Shown: one piece after another, positions 49,115 through 58,388 of the stretch | Layout: the number at the start of each line of letters is the position of its first letter | Position numbering within the stretch: position 1 is the stretch's first letter | Source: Palleronia abyssalis | GTDB taxonomy: Bacteria; Pseudomonadota; Alphaproteobacteria; Rhodobacterales; Rhodobacteraceae | Reading direction: 5' to 3' | Length of the DNA: 64,000 bases | NCBI RefSeq assembly: GCF_900302445.1 | Contig: NZ_ONZF01000007.1 | Location: 122,876-186,875, forward strand | Translations under genes and position numbers: made by a program | The notes under the pieces: generated by a model | The model's input: the letters and a program-made list of their open reading frames with translations, nothing else | Database searches by the model: none | Told to the model about the DNA's origin: nothing

Positions 49115-50455
49115 ATGAGCGGTATTGCCAGCAGCGTCCGGCGATTGACCCAACTCGACGAGGTGGTCCCGCGCCTTCTGCGCAGTAGCGGATTGCTTGT
49201 GGCCAGCACGTCCACGGTGGGTCTTCTCGGGATCGTCACCCTTGCCCTTACGGCGCGTGCGATCGGGCCGGCCGGGATCGGCATCCTCGCGCTGGTCGAG
49301 GCCTATATCCGTTCGGTCGATCTGATCTTCCGCTGGCCGCCGACCCAAGCCGTCATAAAGCATGCCGCCGGAATGATGGAGACAGACGACCGTGCGGCCT
49401 TCGTTCGCCTCGTGAAGCTGTCCTTCCTGATCGATCTTGCCGGCGGCTGCCTTTCAGGGGGCATCGCCATCATGCTGGGCTACTGGGCCTCGACCTGGTT
49501 TGATCTTGGGTCGGACGGTTACCTCTACATTCTCTTGGTCGCCGCGTCCCTGTTCTTTTCTTTCAGGCCCACCGGGATCGCGATCCTGCGGCTGTTCGAC
49601 AGATTCGATCTTCTTGCGATCAGCGATGCCTGCATCGCCCTCGCCCGGTTGGCCATCGCGGCCGTCGCACTGGCGCTCGATCTCGGGATCTGGGCGTTCG
49701 TGACATTGCTGTTCCTGCAGAGCATGGCAGATGGGTTGGTGCTTTTCGTGCTGGCCCTGCGCGAGATGTACCGGCGCGGCTATCCGGCGATCCGGCCGGC
49801 GTCGGCCCGACAAGCCCTGTCCGAGAACAAGAATTTCTTCCGCTTCCTGTTCAACGCCAATTTCAGTCAAATCCTGCGCCAGGCAGTGACCCGCTTCGAC
49901 GTTCTTGCCTTGGGCTTGTTTGTCGGTCCCAGTGCGGTCGGTTTCTATCAGGTGGCCAAGCGGTCCGGGAAGGCGATGCAGCGCTTTGGCCGGACCCTGA
50001 CGCAGGTCCTGTTCCCCGAACTGGCCCGGATGTGGGTGCGCGGAGAACGGGACCGCTTCGGCCGGCTAATCCTGCTGGTCACCCTGATGACGCTGGGGGC
50101 CGTTTCCATCCTGTTCGTGCCGATTGCGCTGAGCGTTCCGGTTATCGTGAAAACGCTGTTCGGCGCTGACTTCCTGGGGGCCGTGCCGATCGTGAAACTG
50201 CAGCTGGTGGCAGTCGTGATCAACATTGCCGGAGTATCCTTCGTCCCGGCGCTTCTGAGCATGGGGCTAGACCGGCAGCTTATGGGGATCACCAGCCTGG
50301 CCACGATCGGCTTTGCGGCGGCATTCGTGCCGGCGGTGATGCTTGCGGGGGCGCTTGGCGCGATGGCGTGCCATGTGGTGTTCAGCCTTCTGTGGTTCGG
50401 CGGATGCCTGTGGCTAGTGGTCCGGCACATGCGGTCGGGCCAGGGGGCAGTATGA
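49115..50455 (+). CDS. Polysaccharide flippase (Wzx-like, MOP superfamily)
   Basis: This 446-residue membrane protein has about 12-14 helices. It has the family pattern LTARAIGPAGIGILALVEAYIRSVDLIFRW at the start and VTRFDVLALGLFVGPSAVGFYQVAKRSGKA in the middle. Wzx proteins flip undecaprenyl-pyrophosphate-linked repeat units to the periplasm. It begins 1 bp after the preceding glycosyltransferase stop (TGAGATG), so the two are coupled. Confidence 0.9.
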   Translation: MSGIASSVRRLTQLDEVVPRLLRSSGLLVASTSTVGLLGIVTLALTARAIGPAGIGILALVEAYIRSVDLIFRWPPTQAVIKHAAGMMETDDRAAFVRLVKLSFLIDLAGGCLSGGIAIMLGYWASTWFDLGSDGYLYILLVAASLFFSFRPTGIAILRLFDRFDLLAISDACIALARLAIAAVALALDLGIWAFVTLLFLQSMADGLVLFVLALREMYRRGYPAIRPASARQALSENKNFFRFLFNANFSQILRQAVTRFDVLALGLFVGPSAVGFYQVAKRSGKAMQRFGRTLTQVLFPELARMWVRGERDRFGRLILLVTLMTLGAVSILFVPIALSVPVIVKTLFGADFLGAVPIVKLQLVAVVINIAGVSFVPALLSMGLDRQLMGITSLATIGFAAAFVPAVMLAGALGAMACHVVFSLLWFGGCLWLVVRHMRSGQGAV

Positions 50456-50540
50456 TGCAGACACACCGCAGCTCCACCCTTCCGATGGATAACGCCGGCA
50501 TCTTTGCGGCATCTGGTCCAGGCCTGCTTTTTCGGCGGAA

Positions 50541-50575
50541 TGACCGGTCATTTGTCCGGTCAGGTCTGGCTGACC
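50541..50575 (+). promoter_or_regulatory. Palindrome and hairpin in the leader of the autokinase gene
   Basis: The perfect palindrome TGACCGGTCA (50541-50550) is followed by GGTCAG / CTGACC (50558-50563 with 50570-50575). Both lie in the 157-bp gap before the autokinase start and could form alternative pairings; function unknown. Confidence 0.3.
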
Positions 50576-50612
50576 CCGAAACTGGCTTCCTAACGGATAC
50601 GGAGAATTGCGG

Positions 50613-52553
50613 ATGACTGCGCCAGAACGCCTAATATTGCGTGATCCCGAGACCGCGCACCAGCCCAATGCGACACTAGACTTCACGGGATTGCTGCTGA
50701 TCCTGCGCCGGCAGGCCAAGATTGCGGCATTCGTGATCGTAGCGGTCATGGGAGCCGCGGCCCTCTATCTTGAATCCGTGAATGAACGTTACGTCGCTCG
50801 GGCCACCCTCGTGCTGACCCCGATCGAGACGCGCGTCGATCATACGGCGTCGCAGCTTGAATCTTACGATGTCTCGCATTCGATTGTAGAGACCGAACTG
50901 GATGTCCTGCGATCTCGGGATTTCGCGGCGAACGTCGCGGAACGGCTTTTGTTGGCACGGGAGCCGTCCTTCGCGCCGTCCTCCGATGCCCCGCCGATGT
51001 CCGATGCAATGCGGCGGGCGCAAATCATCGACAAGCTGCGCGCGAGCTATTCCGTCTTCCGCTCCGGCGAAAGCCTAGCAATCGAGATCAAGGCAGAGAC
51101 CGAAGACCCGGAACTGACGGCAGCCATCGCGAATGGCGTTGCAGAAACGTATATCGACCGCGCCGAGTTGGATCAGCGCCAGGAGATCGAACGGTCCATC
51201 GCCTTGCTCGAAACCCGCGTCGAAAAAATGTCTGCGAATCTGAGCGCAATGGAAATGGAGCTGGTCAATTTCCTCAGGGTCAACAGCCTTGATGACACGG
51301 ACATTCTGGACCGCCTTCTTGGCCAAAGGATCCGGACTATGAATATCCTCGACACGCTGGAACGTGACGCCCGGCAATCGGACGTCGAGCGCAATCGGGC
51401 GGTCCTCGCGGATATCGAAGATCGCCTGCGAGAGCACACCTCCGCGTCTTTGACCCTTGACCGGATGCAACGCGCGCTGGAACTGGAGCAGACGCGATAT
51501 CAAGCGGCCACGACGCGCCTGAATGAACTCGAGACACAGCTCGACTTCGTTCCGCCCAGGGCACGGCACGTTTCGGTGGCGCAGGTTCCCGTCGAAGCGG
51601 CTTGGCCGAATACCAAGGTTGCGCTGGCGTTGTGCTTCCTTGCGGCATCGATCCTTGCCTTCGTTACGGCCCTTCTATTCGAGGCGCTGAACCGGCGTGT
51701 CTGGACGGAGACGGATGTCTATCGTCTGACCGGCTTGAGGAACGTAGGTTCGGTACCGCGCATTCCGCGCAGTGGCTTTCTGTGGCGCAGGCCGCCGCCC
51801 CTGAAGTTCCTTTCGACTGACCCCCGGTCGGTCTTCAACGAGGGACTGCGCGGTGTCCTGACGCTGTGGATGAACGCCGCTCGCAGCAGTCGCTCTACCG
51901 TCCTGATGGTCACGTCGAGCTTGCCGAACGAGGGCAAGTCGACCGTCGCTTTGTCGCTGGCGGGGTCTGCCGCGCGGGACGGCCTACGTGTCCTGGTCGT
52001 CGACCTCGACGTTCATCAAGACGGGGTTACGGCCTTGGCCAGGGAAAAGCACACGGCCGCGTCACTCGAAGCGATGGCGAAATATCCCGACACGCCGCAG
52101 AAATGGTACCCATCTGACCATCGAACAGCATCACGGTCCACGTCGGTCGATGACTTCGAGATCGGCCCCAAGACCTTGGCCCACGGGCTGGAGCTGATCA
52201 GCGTCGGCGCGCAAGGGCGCCTCAATCCAAACGTGCTCGAAGACGTGCGCGACAAGCTCATCCCCGAGCTGCGCAAGCACTACGATCTGATCCTGCTCGA
52301 TACACCACCGGTGCTGGTGCTCAACGATGCGTGCCGGTTCGGCCGGATGGCCGACACCGTCTTGATCGTCGTGCGTTGGGGTCAGACGAAGTGCGATAAC
52401 CTACGCGAAACCCATGACCGGCTGAAGCGGAATGGATCTGTCATGTTCGGCACCATCCTGAACGACGTGGATCCGCGCAAACAGTACCAAGATAAGACCG
52501 GTGCCTACCTCGGAGGTTCCGCCTACACGAGACACACCTTCGGGAAGGTCTAG
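50613..52553 (+). CDS. Wzz-type chain-length protein fused to a BY-type tyrosine autokinase
   Basis: This 646-residue inner-membrane protein has TM1 (about 37-53), a periplasmic Wzz domain with coiled-coil heptads (about 185-315), TM2 (about 335-356) and a cytoplasmic kinase. Walker A is SSLPNEGKST (435-444), Walker A' VVDLDVH (462-468) and Walker B LLDTPP (561-566). The A' motif has His where DxDxR kinases have Arg. The tail has only three tyrosines (625, 632, 638). It co-ordinates polymer length and export, cycling by phosphorylation. ATG 50613 has GGAG upstream. Confidence 0.9.
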   Translation: MTAPERLILRDPETAHQPNATLDFTGLLLILRRQAKIAAFVIVAVMGAAALYLESVNERYVARATLVLTPIETRVDHTASQLESYDVSHSIVETELDVLRSRDFAANVAERLLLAREPSFAPSSDAPPMSDAMRRAQIIDKLRASYSVFRSGESLAIEIKAETEDPELTAAIANGVAETYIDRAELDQRQEIERSIALLETRVEKMSANLSAMEMELVNFLRVNSLDDTDILDRLLGQRIRTMNILDTLERDARQSDVERNRAVLADIEDRLREHTSASLTLDRMQRALELEQTRYQAATTRLNELETQLDFVPPRARHVSVAQVPVEAAWPNTKVALALCFLAASILAFVTALLFEALNRRVWTETDVYRLTGLRNVGSVPRIPRSGFLWRRPPPLKFLSTDPRSVFNEGLRGVLTLWMNAARSSRSTVLMVTSSLPNEGKSTVALSLAGSAARDGLRVLVVDLDVHQDGVTALAREKHTAASLEAMAKYPDTPQKWYPSDHRTASRSTSVDDFEIGPKTLAHGLELISVGAQGRLNPNVLEDVRDKLIPELRKHYDLILLDTPPVLVLNDACRFGRMADTVLIVVRWGQTKCDNLRETHDRLKRNGSVMFGTILNDVDPRKQYQDKTGAYLGGSAYTRHTFGKV

Positions 52554-52560
52554 GCTAAAG

Positions 52561-52872
52561 ATGGAATACCGGCAGTTTGCCCTTGGACTTTTCGGCGTCA
52601 CGCTTGGGGCGCAGGCTCGCTGTCACCTCCTTGCGGGGCGTGGTGGGCGCCCTATTCCCGCAGCAGGTTTGCTGATGCCAACGCCTGCCCAGAAAACCAA
52701 ATCGATGCCTTTTCGACACATGACCGCTGCGACCCCCGTTTTTGCCTTTGCTACGCTTTTTTTGCGTTTCCACTCCAAACAGGTGGCGGCAATCCGCGCC
52801 CTGTACATACTGTTCCGACCTGCCGTCGGTGCAACCGTGTCGCTTGCGCGCCGCCGGGCGAAGGCGTCATGA
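52561..52872 (+). CDS. Doubtful small ORF between autokinase and polymerase genes
   Basis: A 103-codon open frame starts 7 bp after the kinase stop; its own stop overlaps the next ATG (ATGA), as a coupled gene would. But the product (MEYRQFALGLFGVTLGAQARC...) is basic, unlike any family I know, and the base composition changes along it. It may be a leader region rather than a gene. Confidence 0.2.
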   Translation: MEYRQFALGLFGVTLGAQARCHLLAGRGGRPIPAAGLLMPTPAQKTKSMPFRHMTAATPVFAFATLFLRFHSKQVAAIRALYILFRPAVGATVSLARRRAKAS

Positions 52873-54134
52873 CAGGGATTTTGCATGCCCTCCCAGGACC
52901 CGCAATGGGCCCGACGCGCCTGCGAGACCGCGCGGCACCCGCATTGGGACACCTCGATGCGAAGCTTGCCGCGCTGACGGTCTTCCTGTCGCCAATGAAC
53001 TATTTCCGTCTCGAGCAGGTTTATCTGACCCTCTCCGACGCAGCCGCCTGTGCCACATTGTTCGTGATGCTTTACAGGGGCAGCATGTCACGCGCACCGT
53101 TCGGGATCGTGACCCCACTCTGGCTTGCGGGATTTCTGGCACTTGCTGCGGGTCTTACGATCGGATCTGTTGCCAGTGGCGCCATGGGCTCGCTCGTCGT
53201 TATCCTGGCGCAGTATTTCTTTTCTTTCGTCCTTCTGGTCTTCGTGCTGGCCGGGCGACCCTATCGCGAAATCGTGGCACTTCTGAAGACACTGATCCTA
53301 TCGATCGTCGTGGTAATGGTCTTCGGTGCATATGTCGTGCATTTCGTCCCCAACCCGGATTGGAGGTTCGTCTCCGGTAACGGCCGCATGCGGTCACTTG
53401 TCGAACGCGAGAACGCGGCGGCGGCGCTAGGGGCTATAGGGATCGTCCTTTTGCTCAACCTCGCCCTTCTGGGCGAGGTTCGGCGAATGGCTACGATACT
53501 GTGTTTGCCAATATTTCTTTACGGCGTCACCCTTACGGGATCAAACACCGGCCTTTTCATGACGACCCTCGGCATTATCCTTACCGTGGCGTTCAGCGGC
53601 TCGGCCCGTTTCATCGTCCAGACCGCTCTGGCAGCAGGGGCCGTCGTGATCGTAGTCGTTTTCTTAGGCGACGCGATACTGCCGGACGTATTCCGAGAGC
53701 GTGTCATGACCGCGCTGACCTCCGGAGACGTTAATCAGGCGGGCACGTTTGAAGATCGATTCTACCTTATCGGTGAAGCCATCGAAATCGCCCAGAATAC
53801 CTTGGTCGTCGGGCTTGGCGCGGACCAGTATCGCACGATAAGCGACCACGGCGCACCGGTCCACAACTCTTACCTTTTGCTTCTGACCGAGGGTGGTCTG
53901 CTCGCTCTGAGCGGGCTGGTCATGCTGCTTCTTTCCGGGATCACCTTGGCTTGGGTGGCGATATTTATGGCCGGGGCCCGCACGCAGGGTCTGATCGCGC
54001 TGACGATCACCTTGATCTACGCGGCCTCTTTGAACACTTTCGCACATTTCTACGCACGGTTCTGGTCCGTGCCGTTGATCCTGGCCCTTGGACTGGCGGC
54101 CGCACGAATTGATCAAAAGAACAGGAGACCGTGA
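52869..54134 (+). CDS. O-antigen ligase/polymerase-family membrane protein (Wzy-like)
   Basis: This 421-residue membrane protein has about 11-12 helices. The family's periplasmic loop mark GLGADQYRTIS...VHNSYLLLLTEGG (about 317-347) includes the conserved HNSYL. Such proteins either polymerise repeat units (Wzy) or ligate O-antigen (WaaL); beside Wzx and Wzz a Wzy role is more likely. The N-terminal 30 residues are soluble. Its stop overlaps the next start (TGATG). Confidence 0.87.
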   Translation: MTGILHALPGPAMGPTRLRDRAAPALGHLDAKLAALTVFLSPMNYFRLEQVYLTLSDAAACATLFVMLYRGSMSRAPFGIVTPLWLAGFLALAAGLTIGSVASGAMGSLVVILAQYFFSFVLLVFVLAGRPYREIVALLKTLILSIVVVMVFGAYVVHFVPNPDWRFVSGNGRMRSLVERENAAAALGAIGIVLLLNLALLGEVRRMATILCLPIFLYGVTLTGSNTGLFMTTLGIILTVAFSGSARFIVQTALAAGAVVIVVVFLGDAILPDVFRERVMTALTSGDVNQAGTFEDRFYLIGEAIEIAQNTLVVGLGADQYRTISDHGAPVHNSYLLLLTEGGLLALSGLVMLLLSGITLAWVAIFMAGARTQGLIALTITLIYAASLNTFAHFYARFWSVPLILALGLAAARIDQKNRRP

Positions 54135-55354
54135 TGGACGCAGAACGCCGCATCCGGGTATTGTTCCCCTACGCAGACGGAGACACAATTGGCGGTAGCC
54201 ACACCTCGTCGCTCGAGCTGGCCTTACATCTCGATCGCCGCGTGTTCGCTCCGCTTGTGCTGTTACACGGAGCGCCGGGTGCGCTCGGCCGACATGTGGT
54301 AAACATGGGGCTTCCAGTCCGGCGGCTGGAATTGCCTCGTGTCATGGCCGGAAGGCTGAAGAGAGGGCAGGACAGCGTTTCGCTGCCGCGGTACCTTCTG
54401 TGCGCCGTGCCCGCGCTGGTGCGTCTGCTTCGCGCAGAGCGGATCGACATCGTACACACCAATGACGGCGGCATGCATGCAAGCTGGGCCCTGCCCACGA
54501 AACTGGCGGGCGCCCGCTTCGTATGGCACCATCGGCAGGCCCCCGACGCCCGAGGCGTCAATCTGGTTGCGCCGCTCTTCGCCAACCACATCTTTTCGGT
54601 GTCCGAGTTCTCGCGCCCATCCCGGCCGGTTCTGGACGTAGCTAACCGCTTCGAAGTTGCCCGCAGCCCGTTCACCCTGTCGCCCGACCGGCCTGATCGA
54701 GACGCATCGCGCGCCGCACTCCTGCACGAGATCGGCGCAAGTGCCGACGCCTGCCTGATCGGGTACTTCGGCGCCCTGACGCATCGAAAGCGCCCCGATC
54801 ATTTCATACATGTAGTCAACGAACTGCGCCGGGCGATGCCGGATCGTCCCGTCCATGGCCTGATCTTCGGGAAAGAGCCTGTCGCGGGCCTCGAAATCGA
54901 GGCACGATGCCGAAGGCTTGTCGACACGCTTGGGCTGAACGGCCAGCTGCATCTGATGGGACATCGCACGCCGGTCGACCCCTGTATTGCAGGTGTGGAC
55001 GTCCTGGCCGTCACGGCGCTGGACGAGCCCTTCGGACGAACCTTGATCGAGGCGATGCACCTAGGGACACCGGTGGTCGCAACGTGCCACGGAGGCAACA
55101 TCGAGGCGATCGAAGACGGGCAAAGCGGTTTCCTGGTGGATCCGTTCGACCCCGCGGACTTCGTGCCGGCGATCGAAACCATTCTGCACGATCCGCAAAC
55201 CCGCCAGCGCATCACCACCGCCGCCGCGCAGTTTGCCCGAAGCCTGACGGTAGAGGCGCACGTCTCGCAGGTGTCTTCGGTGTATCGATCTCTGGTCAGC
55301 TCGACCAAAATCTTATCAAAGGAACTGGCATCGACCGCGCGAGGCACACCTTGA
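54134..55354 (+). CDS. GT4-family glycosyltransferase
   Basis: This 406-residue protein has the N-terminal IRVLFPYADGDTIGGSHTSSLELALHL acceptor-side phrase, HTNDGGMHASWALPTKLAGARFVWHHRQAP, and the donor-side site TALDEPFGRTLIEAMHLGTPVV (about 297-318) with EX7E. It sits in the capsule operon with one-base overlaps on both sides. GTG 54131 is an alternative start one codon upstream; AGGAG is well placed for either. The sugar donor is unknown. Confidence 0.9.
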   Translation: MDAERRIRVLFPYADGDTIGGSHTSSLELALHLDRRVFAPLVLLHGAPGALGRHVVNMGLPVRRLELPRVMAGRLKRGQDSVSLPRYLLCAVPALVRLLRAERIDIVHTNDGGMHASWALPTKLAGARFVWHHRQAPDARGVNLVAPLFANHIFSVSEFSRPSRPVLDVANRFEVARSPFTLSPDRPDRDASRAALLHEIGASADACLIGYFGALTHRKRPDHFIHVVNELRRAMPDRPVHGLIFGKEPVAGLEIEARCRRLVDTLGLNGQLHLMGHRTPVDPCIAGVDVLAVTALDEPFGRTLIEAMHLGTPVVATCHGGNIEAIEDGQSGFLVDPFDPADFVPAIETILHDPQTRQRITTAAAQFARSLTVEAHVSQVSSVYRSLVSSTKILSKELASTARGTP

Positions 55355-56283
55355 TGGACATGCGTGCAGCCGACGCAGCGGTCCCCGTTCTGTACATCGG
55401 GGGGTACGGCCGCAGCGGATCCACTGTCATCGACATGGCGCTTGGACAGCTTCCCGGGATCTTCGGTGCCGGAGAACTTGGAAACCTGGCGCGGCATGTC
55501 TGGGAAAACGACGAGTATTGCGCCTGCGGTGCCAGGGTACGCGAATGCGCAATTTGGTCGCGGATCGTCGAACGCTGGTTGGAACAGGAGCCTGTGGGTA
55601 CACTGGGCCGATACGGTGCTCTTGCCGAACGCATCGAAGCCTTGCGCAATCCGCTTGCCGTCATCGGCGTTACGGCATCCGGTAGTGATTTTCGCGAATA
55701 TGCCCGCCTAACTCGTAAGCTGTATCTGGCCATCCGCGAGACCACGGGTTGCGATATCATCATCGATTCCTCGAAATCGCCAAGCCGGGCCCTTGCGCTC
55801 TCCCGGGTCCCGGGCCTCGATCTGTCGCTACTGCATCTCGTGCGGGACGGCCGCGGTGTAGCCTGGTCGATGATGAAGACCCATGACGTCAATCCCAGTG
55901 CGGGCGTGCAACGCCCCGTCGGCGGCAATCCGGCCTTAAGAACGGCGCACCGGTGGATCGTTTTCAACCTACTGACCGAATTCGCCACGTCGCGGATCCC
56001 GGGCAATCGGTCGATCCGTCTTCGCTATGAAGATTTCACGGCCGACCCCTTCGGGGCCCTGGCACCGGTATTGAAGATGCTCGACGTGGCTGCGGCGGCC
56101 CAAACCTCGACCGCATTCGATGAAATCGTTCCAGAGCATCAGGTCGCTGGAAGCCGCGTGCGTATGGGTGGCCCGCTCCGCATATCCCGCGACGCATCCT
56201 GGGAACAGCACATGCCACGCGCGGATCGGAGCAAGGTCGAACGACGCGCGGTACGCTTGTTGCGACGCTACGGATACGTGTGA
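55354..56283 (+). CDS. Sulfotransferase (Sulfotransfer_3-like, with Cys motif)
   Basis: This 309-residue protein has the PAPS 5'-phosphosulfate loop YIGGYGRSGSTVID (about 14-27), the cysteine-containing segment ENDEYCACGARVRECAIWSRIV (about 50-71) typical of one bacterial sulfotransferase branch, IIDSSKSPSRALAL and a 3'-phosphate region LHLVRDGRGVAWS. It transfers sulfate from PAPS to a carbohydrate hydroxyl or lipid carrier sugar. TGATG overlap with the upstream glycosyltransferase indicates that the polymer is the substrate. Confidence 0.88.
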   Translation: MDMRAADAAVPVLYIGGYGRSGSTVIDMALGQLPGIFGAGELGNLARHVWENDEYCACGARVRECAIWSRIVERWLEQEPVGTLGRYGALAERIEALRNPLAVIGVTASGSDFREYARLTRKLYLAIRETTGCDIIIDSSKSPSRALALSRVPGLDLSLLHLVRDGRGVAWSMMKTHDVNPSAGVQRPVGGNPALRTAHRWIVFNLLTEFATSRIPGNRSIRLRYEDFTADPFGALAPVLKMLDVAAAAQTSTAFDEIVPEHQVAGSRVRMGGPLRISRDASWEQHMPRADRSKVERRAVRLLRRYGYV

Positions 56284-56357
56284 GGGACAGTGCCAAGCCG
56301 GACGCGACGTTCAACAGCCTTCCGCCAGACAGCGGTTTGCCTAGGGATACTTTTGCC

Positions 56358-57194
56358 ATGAAATTCTCGGATATCGACTTTCTCATTATCGGAGCCGGCA
56401 AGTCGGCCACCACTTGGCTGCAAATTCAACTGCAGTCGGACCCGGCCGTCTACATGCCCGATCCAGAGCTTCACTTCTTCTCGCGGAATCTTACCCAGGG
56501 TGAAGACTGGTATCTGGCTCAGTTCGATGACGCAAAGCGCGACAGGACCGTCGGCGAAAAATCGAATTCCTATCTTTATGCACCCGATGCCGCACAGCTC
56601 ATTCACGACAGAATGCCGCATGCGAAGCTGATCGTTCAACTTCGCAACCCGGTCGAGCGCGCCTATTCGAATTACTGCATGTTGCATCGCCGCGGCGATG
56701 TCGGGTCGGATATCGCTTCCTACCTGGACCCATCTGTGGCCGGTGAAAACAAGCTGCTGGTTTCCGGGCATTTCGCCTCGCACCTGCAGACCTATATCGA
56801 CCTCTTCGGGCGGGATAAGCTGCTGATCCTGTTTTTCGAGGGAGTTTCTGCGGATCCAGAGGCCCAGATCGCGAAAGTCCGGTCTCACCTGGGCCTGCCC
56901 CCGCGCCGGCTGGCGCCGAGCAGTCGGACAAAGACGAAGGACAAGACGGCTCCTGCGGTGCTTCCCGAATGGAAGCAACGGCTTGGGTGGATGAAGCCGA
57001 TCGTCCGCCCCTTGCGAAACACCACAGCATTCGAAACGGCACGGGGCTGGATTGCGCGCGAGCACGAATATCCACCGCTGAACGATGATCTGCGGCACCG
57101 CCTCAACGATTATTACGAGCCTTCAATCTCTGCCCTTGAGTGGATGAGCGGTCAATCTTTGGAACGTTGGTATCGGCCGGTCAGCGAGACCTGA
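56358..57194 (+). CDS. Sulfotransferase domain protein (Sulfotransfer_1-like)
   Basis: This protein of about 278 residues starts MKFSDIDFLIIGAGKSATTWL, with the P-loop GAGKSATT serving the 5'-phosphosulfate site. It has YMPDPELHFFSRN, GEKSNSYLY and LIVQLRNPVERAYSNYC carrying the 3'-phosphate Arg/Ser. This is the heparan-sulfate-type branch, different from its neighbour. The frame is open to a GTG at 56280 overlapping the previous stop (GTGA), which would add 26 non-conserved residues; the ATG fits the domain better. Confidence 0.87.
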   Translation: MKFSDIDFLIIGAGKSATTWLQIQLQSDPAVYMPDPELHFFSRNLTQGEDWYLAQFDDAKRDRTVGEKSNSYLYAPDAAQLIHDRMPHAKLIVQLRNPVERAYSNYCMLHRRGDVGSDIASYLDPSVAGENKLLVSGHFASHLQTYIDLFGRDKLLILFFEGVSADPEAQIAKVRSHLGLPPRRLAPSSRTKTKDKTAPAVLPEWKQRLGWMKPIVRPLRNTTAFETARGWIAREHEYPPLNDDLRHRLNDYYEPSISALEWMSGQSLERWYRPVSET

Positions 57195-57215
57195 GAAACT
57201 CGGCCGCGAAAAGTA

Positions 57216-57249
57216 GGCTTGGCTGACGGCACTCACGGTCAGCCAAGCC
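57216..57249. terminator. Hairpin between convergent sulfotransferase and nitroreductase-like genes
   Basis: A perfect 12-bp stem GGCTTGGCTGAC / GTCAGCCAAGCC (57216-57227 with 57238-57249), with a 10-nt loop. On the minus strand it is followed by TACTTTTC; there is no T run on +. Confidence 0.75.
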
Positions 57250-57257
57250 AAGCGAGC

Positions 57258-58388
57258 TTAACGCCGATCGATCGGCGGATTGTACTCGCGCATCACCTCG
57301 AGGGGCCGTTTCTGCGAATAGGCAACCTTTGCTTCGGGATCGGGATAACCCACTGCCATGAAGAACACCGGGCGCTCGTATGCTTCGAGCCCCAGAACCT
57401 TCTGCGCGCGGGCCTCATGGGCCTCGATATCCGGCCAGTTGCAGATGCAAGAGCTTAGCCCCAGTGTTTCCAGCGCATAGGAAAAAGACATCGCAGCAAG
57501 AGAGCCATCGATATAGATAACGTGCCGGTCCTTTTCACTGTAGAAAGCGTCGAGCGATCCGAGCACGACCACCATAACCGGGATATTCTGTTTCCAGCCG
57601 ATCGTGCCACCCGGAAGCGATGCCACCTTTTCGACGATTTCCGGATCGTCGTAAACAAGGAACCGGAACGGTTGACGGTTGCACGCACTAGGCGAAAGGC
57701 CGGCAACTGTAAAGGCCTTGTCTAACAAGTCGCGCGGCACGGGCTTCTGTTCGAACCAGCGTACCGAACGCCGCTTTAAAGCCAATTGCTCCAGCTGCTC
57801 GTATGTCACCGGATGCTCGTTGAGCATGCGCTTGTAGGGAACGCGCTTTATATTCGAGCATTTCCCCGGCGGAGGCGGACATTTTTCGAAAACACCACGC
57901 GCATGATCAATGACCGGATCGGGTGACGTGACCGCGAAATATTCGCTCAGGACGTCATATCCCCATTGAAGTGATTCCGCCGTGCTTTCCGCGGATCGGG
58001 TCGGTTCGGCCACGATCTTGCGATAGACGTTGACCGTTTCAAGAATGTAATCCTTCGCAAAGATCGGTCGCCGGGGCTGCATCAGAAGACCCTTTTCCAA
58101 TCGGTGAACATTTCTTCGCATCAAAAATACGTTGGCATCATCTTCTTGAAGTTCGGCATGGTATTTTGCCAGCCCGGCCAGAACGGCCCGTTCCTCACGT
58201 TGGAATTGCCAAGACAGGATAGAGTAATATGCTGACGCAAGGGGTTTTGCCAGGGATGCGAACCTCAGACCACTCGTTTGTGCCGACGTTGCGATTCGAG
58301 CCGTGTTAGATTCCCTGAAAAGGTGACGGGCGTCCCGAAGCCGGTCCACCTGGCTAACAGGCAAGAAATTCTTAACGAGCGTCTTCAT
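57258..58388 (-). CDS. Nitroreductase-family protein with long N-terminal extension, in polysaccharide locus
   Basis: This 376-residue protein has a C-terminal nitroreductase fold (about 200-370): KRRSVRWFEQKPVPRDLL with the FMN phosphate-binding Arg, GLSPSACNRQPFRF, and the later strand FFMAVGYPDPE. The first about 195 residues are helical, with RRNVHRLEKGLL and WGYDVLSEYF, and match no common domain I know. Proteins of this type are seen near pyruvyl transferases and flavin-dependent partners in surface polysaccharide loci, but their reaction is not established. It runs opposite to its neighbours. Confidence 0.82.
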   Translation of the reverse strand: MKTLVKNFLPVSQVDRLRDARHLFRESNTARIATSAQTSGLRFASLAKPLASAYYSILSWQFQREERAVLAGLAKYHAELQEDDANVFLMRRNVHRLEKGLLMQPRRPIFAKDYILETVNVYRKIVAEPTRSAESTAESLQWGYDVLSEYFAVTSPDPVIDHARGVFEKCPPPPGKCSNIKRVPYKRMLNEHPVTYEQLEQLALKRRSVRWFEQKPVPRDLLDKAFTVAGLSPSACNRQPFRFLVYDDPEIVEKVASLPGGTIGWKQNIPVMVVVLGSLDAFYSEKDRHVIYIDGSLAAMSFSYALETLGLSSCICNWPDIEAHEARAQKVLGLEAYERPVFFMAVGYPDPEAKVAYSQKRPLEVMREYNPPIDRR

